Assembly (NCBI GenBank): GCA_021927905.1
Contig: BLLK01000025.1
Coordinates: 310,001-374,000, forward strand
Direction: 5' to 3'
From: Chaetoceros tenuissimus
Taxonomy: Eukaryota; Bacillariophyta; Thalassiosirophyceae; Chaetocerotales; Chaetocerotaceae
DNA length: 64,000 nt
Below the pieces are notes generated by a model. It was not told the origin of the DNA and did no database searches. It saw only the letters and a list, made by a program, of their open reading frames with translations. The position numbers and the translations under genes are program-made. Shown here one piece after another: positions 19,001 through 30,196 of the stretch (within the stretch, counting starts at the first letter, position 1; each line of letters opens with the position of its first letter).

Positions 19001-22000
19001 TACCCATTGACGTGCTCATTCACATCCAAAAACCTTTCCAACAGTAATTATGAATGTCACTTGACGAATTACATCGACAACTATTACTGGGCATCTCCTG
19101 ATCCATGTATCCTAAAGGCGAAAGGTGAGTTTTTCTTTTTTTCTACCATATTAGCATTGGAACTACTTTCTAACAAATGAATTTCTACACAGTTTCTGAT
19201 TCTGGTACAGTTGCTGTAGTACATTATCCAGTCACGTCTTCTAACCACAACACTGAAGAAAATGCAGATGAATTCAATTTGAACTTCTTCAACGTTGCTT
19301 GGGACACAGCTTATCCTAGTGTAGCAGCTGGTACCTGCCAAACTACAAACGGCTGTGAGGTATTTGGACAGGATTGTATTTGCGAAGTGAGCATTGCTGA
19401 TAATTCGGTCTTTGTTTCTCTGCCAAGTGCAAATGACGTTTTGAATACACTCAAGGTTGGAGCTGTAGATGTGACAGCATCTAGTGAATACTCTCTACTA
19501 GGGCAGGCAGGTGGCGTCGAGGCTTACCAAAAGAATGGCGGAGGCTATGATGCTGAAGCTGTATTCAAAGTTCAAAATTCATTTTACAAGAATCTGAGAT
19601 CTGAGGTTCTTATCGGAGGTGGTACTTTTTCTTTCAGAAACCCGGTCCAGTTTTTGAACCCAGCTCTTCGCGAACCACGCGATGCAGCACATGAAACTGA
19701 TGCTGTTTTGAAGCACTACTTTGAACATCCAAACACAGCTCCATTTTTGGCTTCTCGAATGATCCAGCGTTTTGGTACTTCCAATCCTTCTCCAGCCTAT
19801 ATCCAAGCAGTAGCAGAAGCTTTCAGAGACGGTACATACTCTAGTAATGGCGTTGTTTTTGGTCAGGGTGACTATGGATCCATGGAAGCTATGGTTGCTG
19901 CTATTGTTCTTCATGAAGAGTCTAGAGAGGTTATCCTTGATGCAGATCCTACTTCGGGATCTCTTCGCGAACCACTATTGAAGTTTATTGGATTCATGAG
20001 ATCACTCAAGATCACACTAACAAGTGAATTCCCAGAGCTGAGATTACCTAACTTGAGGGATCGACTTGGGCAGAACGCACATGATATTCCATCGGTCTTT
20101 TCCTTTTTCCTTCCAGAGTATGCTGCCCCTGGACACGTTGAAGCCGCGACAATCACCTCTCCAGAAGCCCAAGTGATGAATGGCCCAGCACTCACTGCGC
20201 ACGTGAATGGGTAAGACTTCTTCATGGTGTTTTCTCTTTTGTGGTGTTTCACTTCCTAACAATTTTGTTTCATTTTCAGACATTTTTCTTTGATTGAGAC
20301 TGGATTGAATAATTGTTACAATGGGTAAGATTTTGTATTGAAATGATATTCTTTCATTATGATGTAACTCTTCTAACAGAAAGTTTACTCTTTAGATTTG
20401 GTGATAATGGTGCTAACAGATGTGGCAATTTGAGAGCGGATCAATATGATGTTTACCCGCTTGCAACTAATTCCAAAGGCTACTTGACATATGAACCAAG
20501 TGTATCTGGAGCAGCAGCTGTTGTAGATGAACTCGCACTACTGCTTACAGCTGGAAGACTAAGTCCTGATAATAGAGCACTTCTTGAGGATGCTTACAGT
20601 AGCTTGAACGGTTTGGAATCTGCATTGAAGCTGATTACTACTACTCCTGAATTTCATACCACTAACAGTGTGAATAAGGATGCAGGTCCACGCCCTAGTA
20701 CCTCTGTGACAGGAGGGGAAAGCTCTGATTACAAATCAATTGGTAAGGCTTCTGTTCATTTTTTCCTTCTACATCTATTTCTTTGACTTTTCTAACAAAA
20801 TGATTAGTTTTCTTTAATTTATCTGGAGGAGCCGATACATTTCACATTCTCGTGCCACATACCTGTGCTCAGAAGGATATGTATGCGAATTACGCTGTTG
20901 TCAGAACTGATATTGCATTACCAAAGGAATCGCTTCATACCATTGACGCTACTGGCTCTAACCAAATCTGTGAAACATTTGGAATCCATGAAAATTTGCC
21001 AATCCTTAAGACTCTCTACGATGATAATGATCTCATGTTTGTCTCTAACATTGGTGTCCTTCAAGAGTTCGCAACAAAAGCAAACTGGAGAGAGAAGCAT
21101 TATGAGACTGCACTGTTCGCACACAATGCTCAACAGGCAGAGATCCAGCGCATGGATATTTATGAACAGCAGACTGGTAGAGGTGTTGGAGGTCGTATGC
21201 TTGATGTTCTTTCCAAGAGTGGTTACAAAACGAACGCACTTTCAATCAGTGGAACCCCACCAATTCTTTCATCCTCAATGACTCCTCTTCTCACTGTCCC
21301 ATCTGCTTCAGGATATGAGAAGGTAGATGTTATGTCAGGTAGTGATACCACATATACTTCAAGAATGAAACAGCTCAACCAAGCTGCTAAGGTTGGATCC
21401 AGTCTCATGTCCGAAACATACTCATCCTTGTTACAACAGGGGTTGGACGAAAACGAGTTGTTGTACGATGCGTTGCAAACTACCACAGTTGATACAATTT
21501 TCCCAACAGATTCAATTGGACGTCAAGTTCAAACTGCTGCGACTCTCATGAAGACTAGAAATGTGAGAGGTACAGACAGAGATATTTTCTATGTTACCCA
21601 AGGTGTGTTTTTCTAAATCAATTTATGATCGATTTTGCTCTCGAGAAATGCGATTAACTCATTTGTTTCTTTTGTATCATAGGTGGATACGATACTCATA
21701 GCGATATTCTACCAAGATTCATGAACTTGGCTACTGACCTTAACGATGCTATCGAAGCTTTTGTCAACGAGACAAAGGCCCAAGGACTATGGGATTCAAC
21801 TACCATTGTTATTACTACTGAGTTTGCTCGTACATTGACAACAAATACAGGTATTGGAAGTGATCATGCATGGGGTAAGTTTTGAATCGTTTTCGTAATC
21901 TTTTCCCCTTTCAAAAAATATCAACAAACTCATATGTTTCTTTCGTTTCACAGGTGGAAACGCAATTGTGCTTGGAGGTGCAGTAGATGGAGGAAAGATC

Positions 22001-22894
22001 TTGGGAGAGTTCCCGGACGAGTTGGACTACAATCAAGGAGATGCTGCTCCTCTCGTCATCAATAGACGCGGTGTCCTTCTTCCTACAACCCCATTTGAGT
22101 CTATTTGGAATGGTATTGCTCAGTGGTTTGGAATTACTAATAATAGTGATCTCGATGAGGTACTACCAAACAGAGCTACTTTTGGTGATGCTTTGTTTAC
22201 TGCTGAGACAATGTATGGTTTGGTCACTACAAGTGCTCCAACTACATCTCGTGCTCCAACAGCGACTACTCCATCACCTACACCGGCAACTCCAACTACC
22301 AGTGCTCCTACAAGCAGCAACAACTTTGACTGGTTCATCAATGATTTCGGCACTATTGATGTAGAGCTAGGATCATCTGTTCGCTTCGTTTGGGATACTA
22401 ACCAGAATCACGATGTACACATCAGTCCAGATGGAACAACCTGCAACAATCTTCAACCATATCCAAATGAACAGAGTGCTTACACCCCTGGAATTGAATA
22501 CCCATTCACAAGCCTTGGACCAATTACTTTTGTTTGTAAACAACATTGTGGATCAGGACAGAGAGTCACCTTCAATGTCATTGAGGCAGTCACTGCTGCC
22601 CCAACGGTATCTTCTTCTCCTACGGTATCTTATGTACCAACAGCAGCTCCATTAGACTGTGCTACTATTGACAACAGAGATGTTTGTCAAGCTGAGACAG
22701 GTTGTACTTGGACTGGTGGTAAAAACAATGGAAGCTGTTCAAACGCAGCTCCAGCTCCTTCTCCAGTTGCAGAACCAAGTACAGGCCAAGGACCAAGTGA
22801 ATGCTTGTCCGCAGGTGCTACATGTAAAAATGGTGGCCAGTGCTGTAGTCTGAACTGCTCAAGAGTTGGAGGTGTAAAGCAATGCATCGGATAA
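16066..22894 (+). CDS. Secreted DUF1800-DUF1501-cupredoxin fusion protein (ten exons)
   Basis: Exons: 16066-16180, 16294-18004, 18089-18258, 18336-19124, 19193-20210, 20280-20324, 20396-20742, 20808-21602, 21683-21874 and 21954-22894. All introns are GT-AG and 65-113 bp, and the frame is kept for 2040 residues. A signal peptide (MKFISSTLLLPLFLFGKASA) is followed by a DUF1800 domain (FHQTTFGPTLELIND, FPDENYAREIMQLFSIGI, REPLLKFIGFMRSLKIT, FFLPEYAAPG). A DUF1501 domain follows (VFFNLSGGADTFHILVPH, GGYDTHSDILPRF, TTEFARTL). Then come a Thr/Pro linker, a phytocyanin-like cupredoxin with a His-Cys-His-Gln copper site (HDVH, CKQHCGSGQ), and two small Cys-rich modules. DUF1800 and DUF1501 are usually separate adjacent genes in bacteria. 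Exon 6 is only 45 nt, and intron 2 (84 bp) contains no in-frame stop. The function of both DUFs is unknown; the location is secreted or cell surface. Confidence 0.9.
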
Positions 22895-23430
22895 TTGAAA
22901 AATGACGGAAGAATAACCTTTTGATGTGTCACGAATAATCTGCATAAAAGGTTATCATTAAAAAAATATTGAAATATATAACGTGTATAAAACAATAATA
23001 ACAATTTGAACCAAGCATTTTGTATTCATTTATTTGCTCAGGGTTTGGCAGGAAAACATTGTTGAATATTAAAAGGTGCACCAACCTTGGTAGAAATTTA
23101 GTCGTAATGTGAACTAAAAAGCAAATACAAGATGTCAAGCGCGCAAATTTCTCCGAAAAATGAAGCAAGTACAAACTTCCCTCACCAAGAGCACGAACAA
23201 ACAAACAAGAACCTTCATCTCATCATCACACACATCTGTTTTGTTTTGCCACCACTATCTGACCTTCTCTCAAGGCGAAGCTGTGAACATTTGAAAGACT
23301 TTGAATAGATTCACTCTAAGACTTTTCGAGGTTGTATCTGAAAAGAAGAACTACAGCACTATTCACTTGAACTCAAAGAAGAAGAAAGACAGCTTACGTA
23401 GGGACTATTACTTCTCCATAGTAGTCAATC
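22895..23430. other. Intergenic region, no gene seen
   Basis: 536 bp hold the 3' flank of the fusion gene and the promoter of the membrane-protein gene. The last 150 bp are purine-rich (gaagaagaaagacag). Nothing else is recognised. Confidence 0.5.
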
Positions 23431-25320
23431 ATGTACGAAGAGAAATTCGACTCCAACGCTTCCATTGAAAGCAGCACAATCCATACGAGTGCATCAGGTG
23501 TCGTGGAGGAGTCTAGAAAGTATGCGGAGCTTCAAGCCATCATGACAAACTTTTGCACAGATGCTCAACCTATCTTGGCGTACTACCCTCCACTAGATGC
23601 AGACGAGTCATCGGAAGAACTATATTCCGAACACGACTTTGCTTCTATACAAACTAGAGATTTTCGAACCAGAATATTCTTTAGTAATTTTGAGATTGAG
23701 GGAAATAATGCATGGATAAGAACTCATCATACCGACTGTGCTGTAAGGGATCACATTGATTATGTGCGTGAATACTTTGAAGCGGCCGTAGTGGCTCAGA
23801 ATCATATTGCAGCTAAAGCTGCCTTGACTGGTATCTTGGACTGTATCTTCAACATGGATGATCGGGAATACTATAACTTTGCCACCATCATGGCGAGTGG
23901 GTTAAGTTTTAATGCAACTTGCACCTCTTTTGAAGAAAAGTCTAGTCAAAATTATCGACAATTGGGTCAAGAATTTGCACAGATTGATATAAGAGGTGAA
24001 GGCATGACACATTCCCAGGCGGAAAACATGTCTATGGAACGTAAAAGACTACTGCTATTGATGGATATTATCTTCAGCCAGATTTCTACCAAGCAATTCA
24101 TGGATAACAACAAAAATATATTCAGGCTTGTCCATGCTGAAATCAAAGGCAATAAGAACAAAACTTCATTGGTGTATTGTCTATTTTCATTCTTTTTGCA
24201 AGCCTGTTTGGCGATATTTGTTGTCACGCAAACTTTAGATCTAAATCGGCAAGGTGTCAAAACAAAAGATGATTTGAGATGGGGTTTGTATTTACTGGCA
24301 ACACTGGGGAGTATCTTTGGACTTGCATCTGCTGCGCCTGACATGACGAATTGGAGAACTATTTACAAACTTTTTGGCAATCAAATTGGATTAATTTATC
24401 TGATTGATGTTGCGGTGAATATTGTGATTCCAATCATATTGGTGTGTGTAGGTTGGTATCTTGTCACACTGCAGGGTGACTATATCAACGGAGTCATCAT
24501 GACCACTGCTCTTTTGTTCATTCCGCAGATTGATGATCAGTTGCCAGATTTACTGGGCTTTGAGGCTGACGCTATTACAGAGAATTTCATCATCTACGAA
24601 GCGAAACTAGCTTATAATAGATACCTTGAGCTTTCCGACGACGATGTAAATCGGATATTTTCCGGTGGTAAAGCCAAAAGTAATACAAAGAACAAACTCA
24701 ATACCTCCTTTACACGCACAGATGTCGAGAACCAGAGCTTATCGAGCACCCATACAGTGGAGGATCAAGACTTTGGTATTGACTTTTCAGATTTCTTCTT
24801 GACAAATTCTGTCAAGGAGGGAAGTGACTCTCATGAATTTATCCAGCCGTTCAATATTCGTTGGCAAGAAAATGGATTTCACGAGTTGGATCCGTCTAAT
24901 TACATTACCGCTGATTGCCTCATCAAGCAGATTGATTTCCGATACATTGATAGTAGATATACCAAGCCTTCAATAGGCTATTTGAGGTAAGTTTGAATTC
25001 TTGAAATGTACAATTATGAAGTATGTCGCAAATACTAACATTTTTCCAATAGACTGACAAAGATGGACGGTAGAATCGTTGAGATTGACTTTGCTTCGCA
25101 AGGTGTTTCCATGGAAAGAGGTCGTGTCCACACCCTCATTGGTTGCTTTGTAATCACGAACTTCGTAATGACTTCTACGGAAATAGAAAGTTTGAGAGTT
25201 GTAGGTTCAAAGGATTGCGAAACATTTGCAAAGGGTGTTGAATATTACACTGTGTGGGGACTAACGGGAGATGCCACACGATCATTGAAACGTTACAATT
25301 ATTTATTTGATAGGCAATAA
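23431..25320 (+). CDS. Multipass membrane hypothetical protein (two exons)
   Basis: Exons 23431-24986 and 25053-25320 flank a 66-bp GT-AG intron (TTG AG|A, giving Arg), encoding 607 residues. The first 240 residues are soluble and acidic. Four hydrophobic segments follow at about residues 245-390 (LVYCLFSFFLQACLAIFVV, the LRWGLYLLATL segment, LIYLIDVAVNIVIPIILVCV, GVIMTTALLFIPQI). A long C-terminal soluble tail comes next. The layout resembles membrane proteins with a large cytosolic N-domain, but I recognise no family, pore motif or enzyme. It converges with the MutL gene, with only 17 bp between the stop codons, so the two 3' UTRs probably overlap. Confidence 0.75.
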
Positions 25321-25337
25321 GAAATTATTTTTGACAT

Positions 25338-27981
25338 TTATTTCACTATACGTGTTTTTTGCAAGTTTCTTTTCTCTACTCGTACACTTTTCTTTTGAAA
25401 ACGCAAAGGCACAATAGTCGACGTGTTGTTACTGGCAACTGTTGTATCCAATACTTCCAAGTTTGCCAGTGGTATGAAAGATGGTCGACCATGAGCACAA
25501 CTAAAAGGATGATTGCAGCCTGCTAAAGATTTTAGAAGGTCTTTGCATTCTGTAGCTGACAAAGTGTCTCCAAACATAATTGCATATCTACATGCGTAGG
25601 ACGCCATACATCGCTTGAGAAAACTTGGCTTCATGAGAGAAGTTCCTCCAGAGCTCAAGACTTGAACAAATTGCAAAAAGTCCTTTTCAGTTGACACTTT
25701 TTCACCAAATTGCAATAATCCCTTTATTTGCAAGATATTGGAGCTCGGATCGTGGTCAAAGTCATAGTGGTACTTACGCAAAATTGTTCCATACCTCGAC
25801 ACAGTCTCGTTTTGAGTATGTGTGAGAGTTAGGGTCTTAGGGAGAGATAAGGATTTGGACTTGAATAAGTTGCGCATGTTGATATTTTTCAATTTGCTCA
25901 AACTAAAAAATGTCTCCTCATTTTTCTCACTTGATGAAAGACATTTCTCTACAGCTCTTTCAATACGCTCCAGTCCTACTCTTTCGTCAGCTGCATGTTG
26001 GTCGATGACACAGAGAAGGCCATCCATATCAACAATAAGAAATTTAGAATCTAGTTGGGCAATAAATCGTGCTCTTGAAAGCATTTCTTTGGTGATTTTT
26101 ACTTCGCTTTGAGATGCACTTTCTGTTACTGACTTTATTTCTTGTTGGATAGATTTCAACTTTGACTTTGTCCACTTCAATGCATCAGGCTCTATATTTG
26201 ACGCTTTTACTTTGGATGGACGCTTTAGAGAAGGAAGAATTTCTTGACTGGACTTTGTTGGTTCCGAAAAGAAGGCTTCTGCAAATAATTTATCATCTAT
26301 ATCATTCTCCTTCATGACTGATCTAGAAGCAATGCATCTATTTTCCTTGTTGATTTCATCACAAGTATTTAGAGATGTCTTTTCATCAAGAATGTCGCAC
26401 ACTTTTCTGGATGCAGTTTCTTTCATATCTACATTTGGATTCAATTCACATCCCAGTCCATTTTCAGTTAGAAAGTGAGCAATAGCATCGGAAATGCAAC
26501 TTATCAGACGATCTTTCTCTCGAATACGAGAGTAAGACTTCCACTCATCCACTACTAAATCAACAGCGCTATTTGGGCACATGATGTGAATGAGAAATGA
26601 CCATGAATAGAATGCAGCATCTACAAATAAAGAGAATGAGATTAGATTCAAAAGTGAAAAGGTTACATACTAAAACTTCCTACTTACTGGTGGAACACTT
26701 CTTGAGATCCTTTTGAATTTTATCCGTGATACTTGAATGATTCTTGAGTGGTCGGTTATTCAAAAATACATACTCTTGCTGCCTTGAACGATTAGATATC
26801 GCTGATGCCTCTTCTGTTTCATCAAACTTTTCTTCCTTGTAAATCAAGACTCCACATACTTGCCAATCTCGAGAAGAAGCATGTCTTGTAGATCTTGCAA
26901 TCCTTCCATGAAAGGAACGTGAAAAAGCCAATGTAGAATCTACTCCATTCCTATTCCTCTCTCCTTCGGAATAATAAAGATCCAGACAAGTACCACCACC
27001 TACAACACAATCAAATCTTGCACATCGTTGTCTCAGCAATTGACAAAAGGATCTCTGCGAATCAACCGTAAGACTAAGAGATTCCAAAATGGTACTTCTC
27101 TCCCAAGGCAAGGTTTGCAACCATACTGCATCTGGTTTACAATTCAACTCATTTTGAACAAATAATCTAATAGTCACGTGTGGAAATGCAAATGCTAATT
27201 CTTGCAGACATGATCTAACTTGTCCTATCCGTAAATGATGCTGTGGATCATTTCCCCTTTGTTGATTCTGCAATTGAAATTGTCGAAGTCGAACTTGATG
27301 TTTGTGAAATAAACCAGAGAGCGTAATGGATGTCCCAGACTTGATGTTTGATTCAAAGGAAAGTCTCGACTGGAATGAAACAACTTTTGAATTTCGAACT
27401 AGTTTTTCACTTGTTGTAAAGGATTCAATATCATTCATTGTAGGAATAGAGTTGTTGAATGTCTGACTTGATCGTTTGGCTTTGGAAGGAGCACTTGTCA
27501 ATCCTCTATAATTGTCACGTTTCTTTTTTAGATTTGCTCGAGTCGACTGGACTTGAAATTCAATACTCAATGCAGCCAATGCCTTGAGAGATTCTCCTCG
27601 ATGAGATGATTCATGATTATGTATAGAAACTTTATTGTGCGAGTTTGGCTTGGAGGTACAGTGATGAGTACCAATCAAATCCCGTAAAGCTGCTTCATCT
27701 ATACCAATACCATCATCACTGACTGTCAACATGGTTGTTGTATTTCTTGTACCAGTGATTGAATTGGTTACATGTCCAATTGTTACATTTACTTCCAATG
27801 CTTTTCCATGTAGGACGGCATTTCGTACAAGTTCTTCCAAAGCTCGATAGACTGATCCGATGATTTGACCTCCTCGTACAAAGTCACGCGTTTCTTCTGG
27901 TAAGAGTTGGACTCTTCTTTCCATTCGATTCAAGTTGGCTGGTCGAATCCCATTGATGCTTTGAAAGTTTCGTTTCTTCAT
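25338..27981 (-). CDS. MLH3: MutL homologue, MLH3-type DNA mismatch repair/meiotic endonuclease subunit
   Basis: Two exons, 27981-26688 and 26620-25338, join across a 67-bp GT-AG intron in frame (858 residues). The N-terminal GHKL ATPase has the Glu/Asn motif EELVRNAVLHG (about 49-59), DDGIGID (89-95) and the RGESLKALAAL lid. It also has the SGTSITLSGLF and YVFLNNRPLK elements of MutL proteins. A low-complexity linker precedes the C-terminal domain, which carries the endonuclease metal motif DQHAADERVGLE starting near residue 638, fitting DQHA(x)2E(x)4E. Near the end are ACRYAIMFGD and CAHGRPSFIPL, the Zn-binding Cys-x-His-Gly-Arg-Pro motif of MLH3/PMS2. The nicking subunit normally pairs with MLH1 in mismatch repair and crossover formation. 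Loss of the CPHGRP Pro (here CAHGRP) and the overall wording favour MLH3 over PMS2. Confidence 0.9.
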
Positions 27982-28257
27982 GATTCATTTCATTTGAATG
28001 TATGAGTTGATGTAAAGAAGAACATGAACATAAGGATTTGAAATAGATGAGTGGTGCGATGTGATCGAAGGGAAAGACAAAAAGAGAAGATGCAAGATGG
28101 CAAGGGAGCTAAAATATCCATACCATATAGCTACATAATGTTTGTGGCTAGCCGTAAAGTCGCATGATGAATATTATGATGGTATTCATGTGCAAAGGCC
28201 TTTGGGCTTTTTGCTAGTAGTTCTAGATTTCATCGTTACTAGATCTTGTCAAAGATA

Positions 28258-28740
28258 GCGTCGAATATTTTGAGTTGACGATTCCTTGAAAAAAATGTGA
28301 ATTTGTATTTTCGTATCTTTTTGCTTGATAAAGATGCTCACTTTTTGCGTGACTGTTCAAGTAAACAGTCCAATTTGAATTCAAAAGTATAAATTTTACG
28401 AGCTTTCAATTTTTAGAATCGGAAAAGGATCGAGCCTTTTGGTAAGAGAGTCAAGAGTCCATCATTCTCATCATTGACATGATGCGTATGCCATCAGGTC
28501 GATGGATAACTCTTATCTTTGCGTTTCTCTTGGCAATGCAACATAGTGCTCTGTTATTTTTTCACTGGGGTCTATATCTTTATACAATCTAACATAACGT
28601 CACTCATTATTTATTATATGAATATGAGCATCAACATACAAATGTCGACCATTACTTCATGAGAAGTTCTTCTTAAGCCCCTTTGAAAGAATTCCTTCTC
28701 ACCTCATTCTTATACCTGCCACTGAAACTATTCCCCTACT
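28258..28740. repeat. Duplicated 3' flank of the MYND gene (copy 1)
   Basis: This non-coding stretch begins cgtcgaatattttgagttga and recurs at about 33020-33561, next to the second MYND gene. Shared landmarks include gtaagagagtcaagagtcc, gatggataactc, cactcattatttatta and gtcgaccattacttcatgag. The copies differ by many substitutions and small indels, so the duplication is not very recent. It marks the left end of the duplicated unit. The 276 bp between the MutL start and 28258 hold nothing I can name. Confidence 0.8.
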
Positions 28741-30123
28741 TTACAAGCTAACCTTCTCTAGTAGATCTACGGGCATCTCCTTGACCGACTTCTGAAGCTT
28801 TCGAAACTGTTTGTCTGCAGCTTTTTTGCATTGCTTTGCAGTTTTATTTCGCATGCCGTCAACCTCGCAGAATACAATGTATTCAAAATCAACACATGTC
28901 TCGAAATCTATAAACAAAGTCTCGATTGCCATTTCGGTGCATGAAGGTGGTTGAGACGCAATGTCCTCCACATGAATGATATATTTTTCAAGTTCTTCTT
29001 TGATTTGTTTGAATTCAGCAATAGAAACGAGTTTATAATCTAGAAATTGTGAAATCTGACCAATCTCTTTTCCCATATTCATATTGACTATGATTCGATG
29101 GGTGTTTCGAAGAGTTTTTTTACAAAAGAGTTGTAATGCACTTTGAATGAATTCAGTATAGGATTGTCCAAGCTTCATTTGCTCCATTTGCTTCTGTAAA
29201 TTGTTTCTTCGGATGGATTTCCATCCGCGAAAAAGATCTGATTTTAGACTGACTCCTGCACATTTATTGCGAAGTTTGAACATGTCGATATTAGCAGCAT
29301 TCATATTTTCTAATACACTCTTTGTGATTCCAAGCGCTATAGTAGTTTCACATCTTTCTCCCAACTCTTTCGTAGAAATAATGACAAAGTGATTGTATCC
29401 CTGGTCACTTTCTAAAGTTGGTTCTTTCAATATTTTCCTGATCTCTTTTTTATGCTGTTGACTCAAATCTGCTATTGCTACAGCTTTTGGTTCCTCTGCC
29501 ACAATAAAAGTTTGAGCATTGTAATTGAATTGAACTTCTATGAGGACAGCTTTCACAAGTGGTTGCTGCTCTATGCCGTTTTTCTTGAGGGCGAGATATA
29601 CTGCGCCACTGCAACATGACTTTGTTCTTGATTTCGTTACCCAATTTTGAAAAAGATTATAAATATTCATCTCTCTCGAATCAAAAGATGTTTCCAAATG
29701 TTTCAATGTTTCACAATGAAACTTGCACAGACTTTTATGTCTTGACCAATCCTCGACTTGGCACTCTCGGCTACAATAAAACACTTTTTTGCATTTTGAG
29801 CACATGCTTACTTTTGATCCGATATCATTATCTGTTTTCAAGCATTTAGCACAACATTGGGTGTATATACGGAGTTGAGATCCCTTCTTCGTTTCTTGTT
29901 TGGCCTCCTTGTTGGCACTTGACTGTTCTTTCTTCAAGTCGACAGTGGATGTTTTCTTACAAACAGATTTATGCATCTTCCATAGCTTCACCTGGCACTC
30001 GCGGTTGCAGAAGAATACATCAACACCGGCGTCACGGCAAGGGGCACATCGGAATACTGCTCCTTCCTTATTGCAAGCTGCACATGGGGCAGTAGGCTTC
30101 TTAGCAGTAGCAGTAGAGGACAT
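28741..30123 (-). CDS. Double MYND zinc-finger protein (paralogue A)
   Basis: A 460-residue frame. Two MYND fingers are seen at about 14-55 and 91-133, each with the C-x2-C, C-x2-C, C-x3-C-x7-H-x3-C layout (CAAC, CAPC, CNREC, then H and C; the second with CSKC and CSREC). The rest is a conserved helical/sheet region with no SET, ankyrin or other partner domain that I recognise. It ends in a Lys-rich helix and the terminal LEKVSL shared with the paralogue at 33562-34953. MYND fingers bind proline-rich peptides in partner proteins; the partner here is unknown. Its upstream region is interrupted 73 bp before the ATG by a DNA transposon. Confidence 0.85.
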   Translation of the reverse strand: MSSTATAKKPTAPCAACNKEGAVFRCAPCRDAGVDVFFCNRECQVKLWKMHKSVCKKTSTVDLKKEQSSANKEAKQETKKGSQLRIYTQCCAKCLKTDNDIGSKVSMCSKCKKVFYCSRECQVEDWSRHKSLCKFHCETLKHLETSFDSREMNIYNLFQNWVTKSRTKSCCSGAVYLALKKNGIEQQPLVKAVLIEVQFNYNAQTFIVAEEPKAVAIADLSQQHKKEIRKILKEPTLESDQGYNHFVIISTKELGERCETTIALGITKSVLENMNAANIDMFKLRNKCAGVSLKSDLFRGWKSIRRNNLQKQMEQMKLGQSYTEFIQSALQLFCKKTLRNTHRIIVNMNMGKEIGQISQFLDYKLVSIAEFKQIKEELEKYIIHVEDIASQPPSCTEMAIETLFIDFETCVDFEYIVFCEVDGMRNKTAKQCKKAADKQFRKLQKSVKEMPVDLLEKVSL

Positions 30124-30196
30124 GGCTTAGATGATGGATTGTAGTATTGAAAATGACGACGCAATGATCTAGATAGGTAGGCACGGTATGAATTTA

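Noticed and set aside
16066-22894. Treating the DUF1800 and DUF1501 parts as two genes
   Set aside because: The DUF1501 exon at 20808 has no start codon or signal peptide at its beginning, and the 65-bp intron before it splices in frame from the DUF1800 side with no stop codon between.
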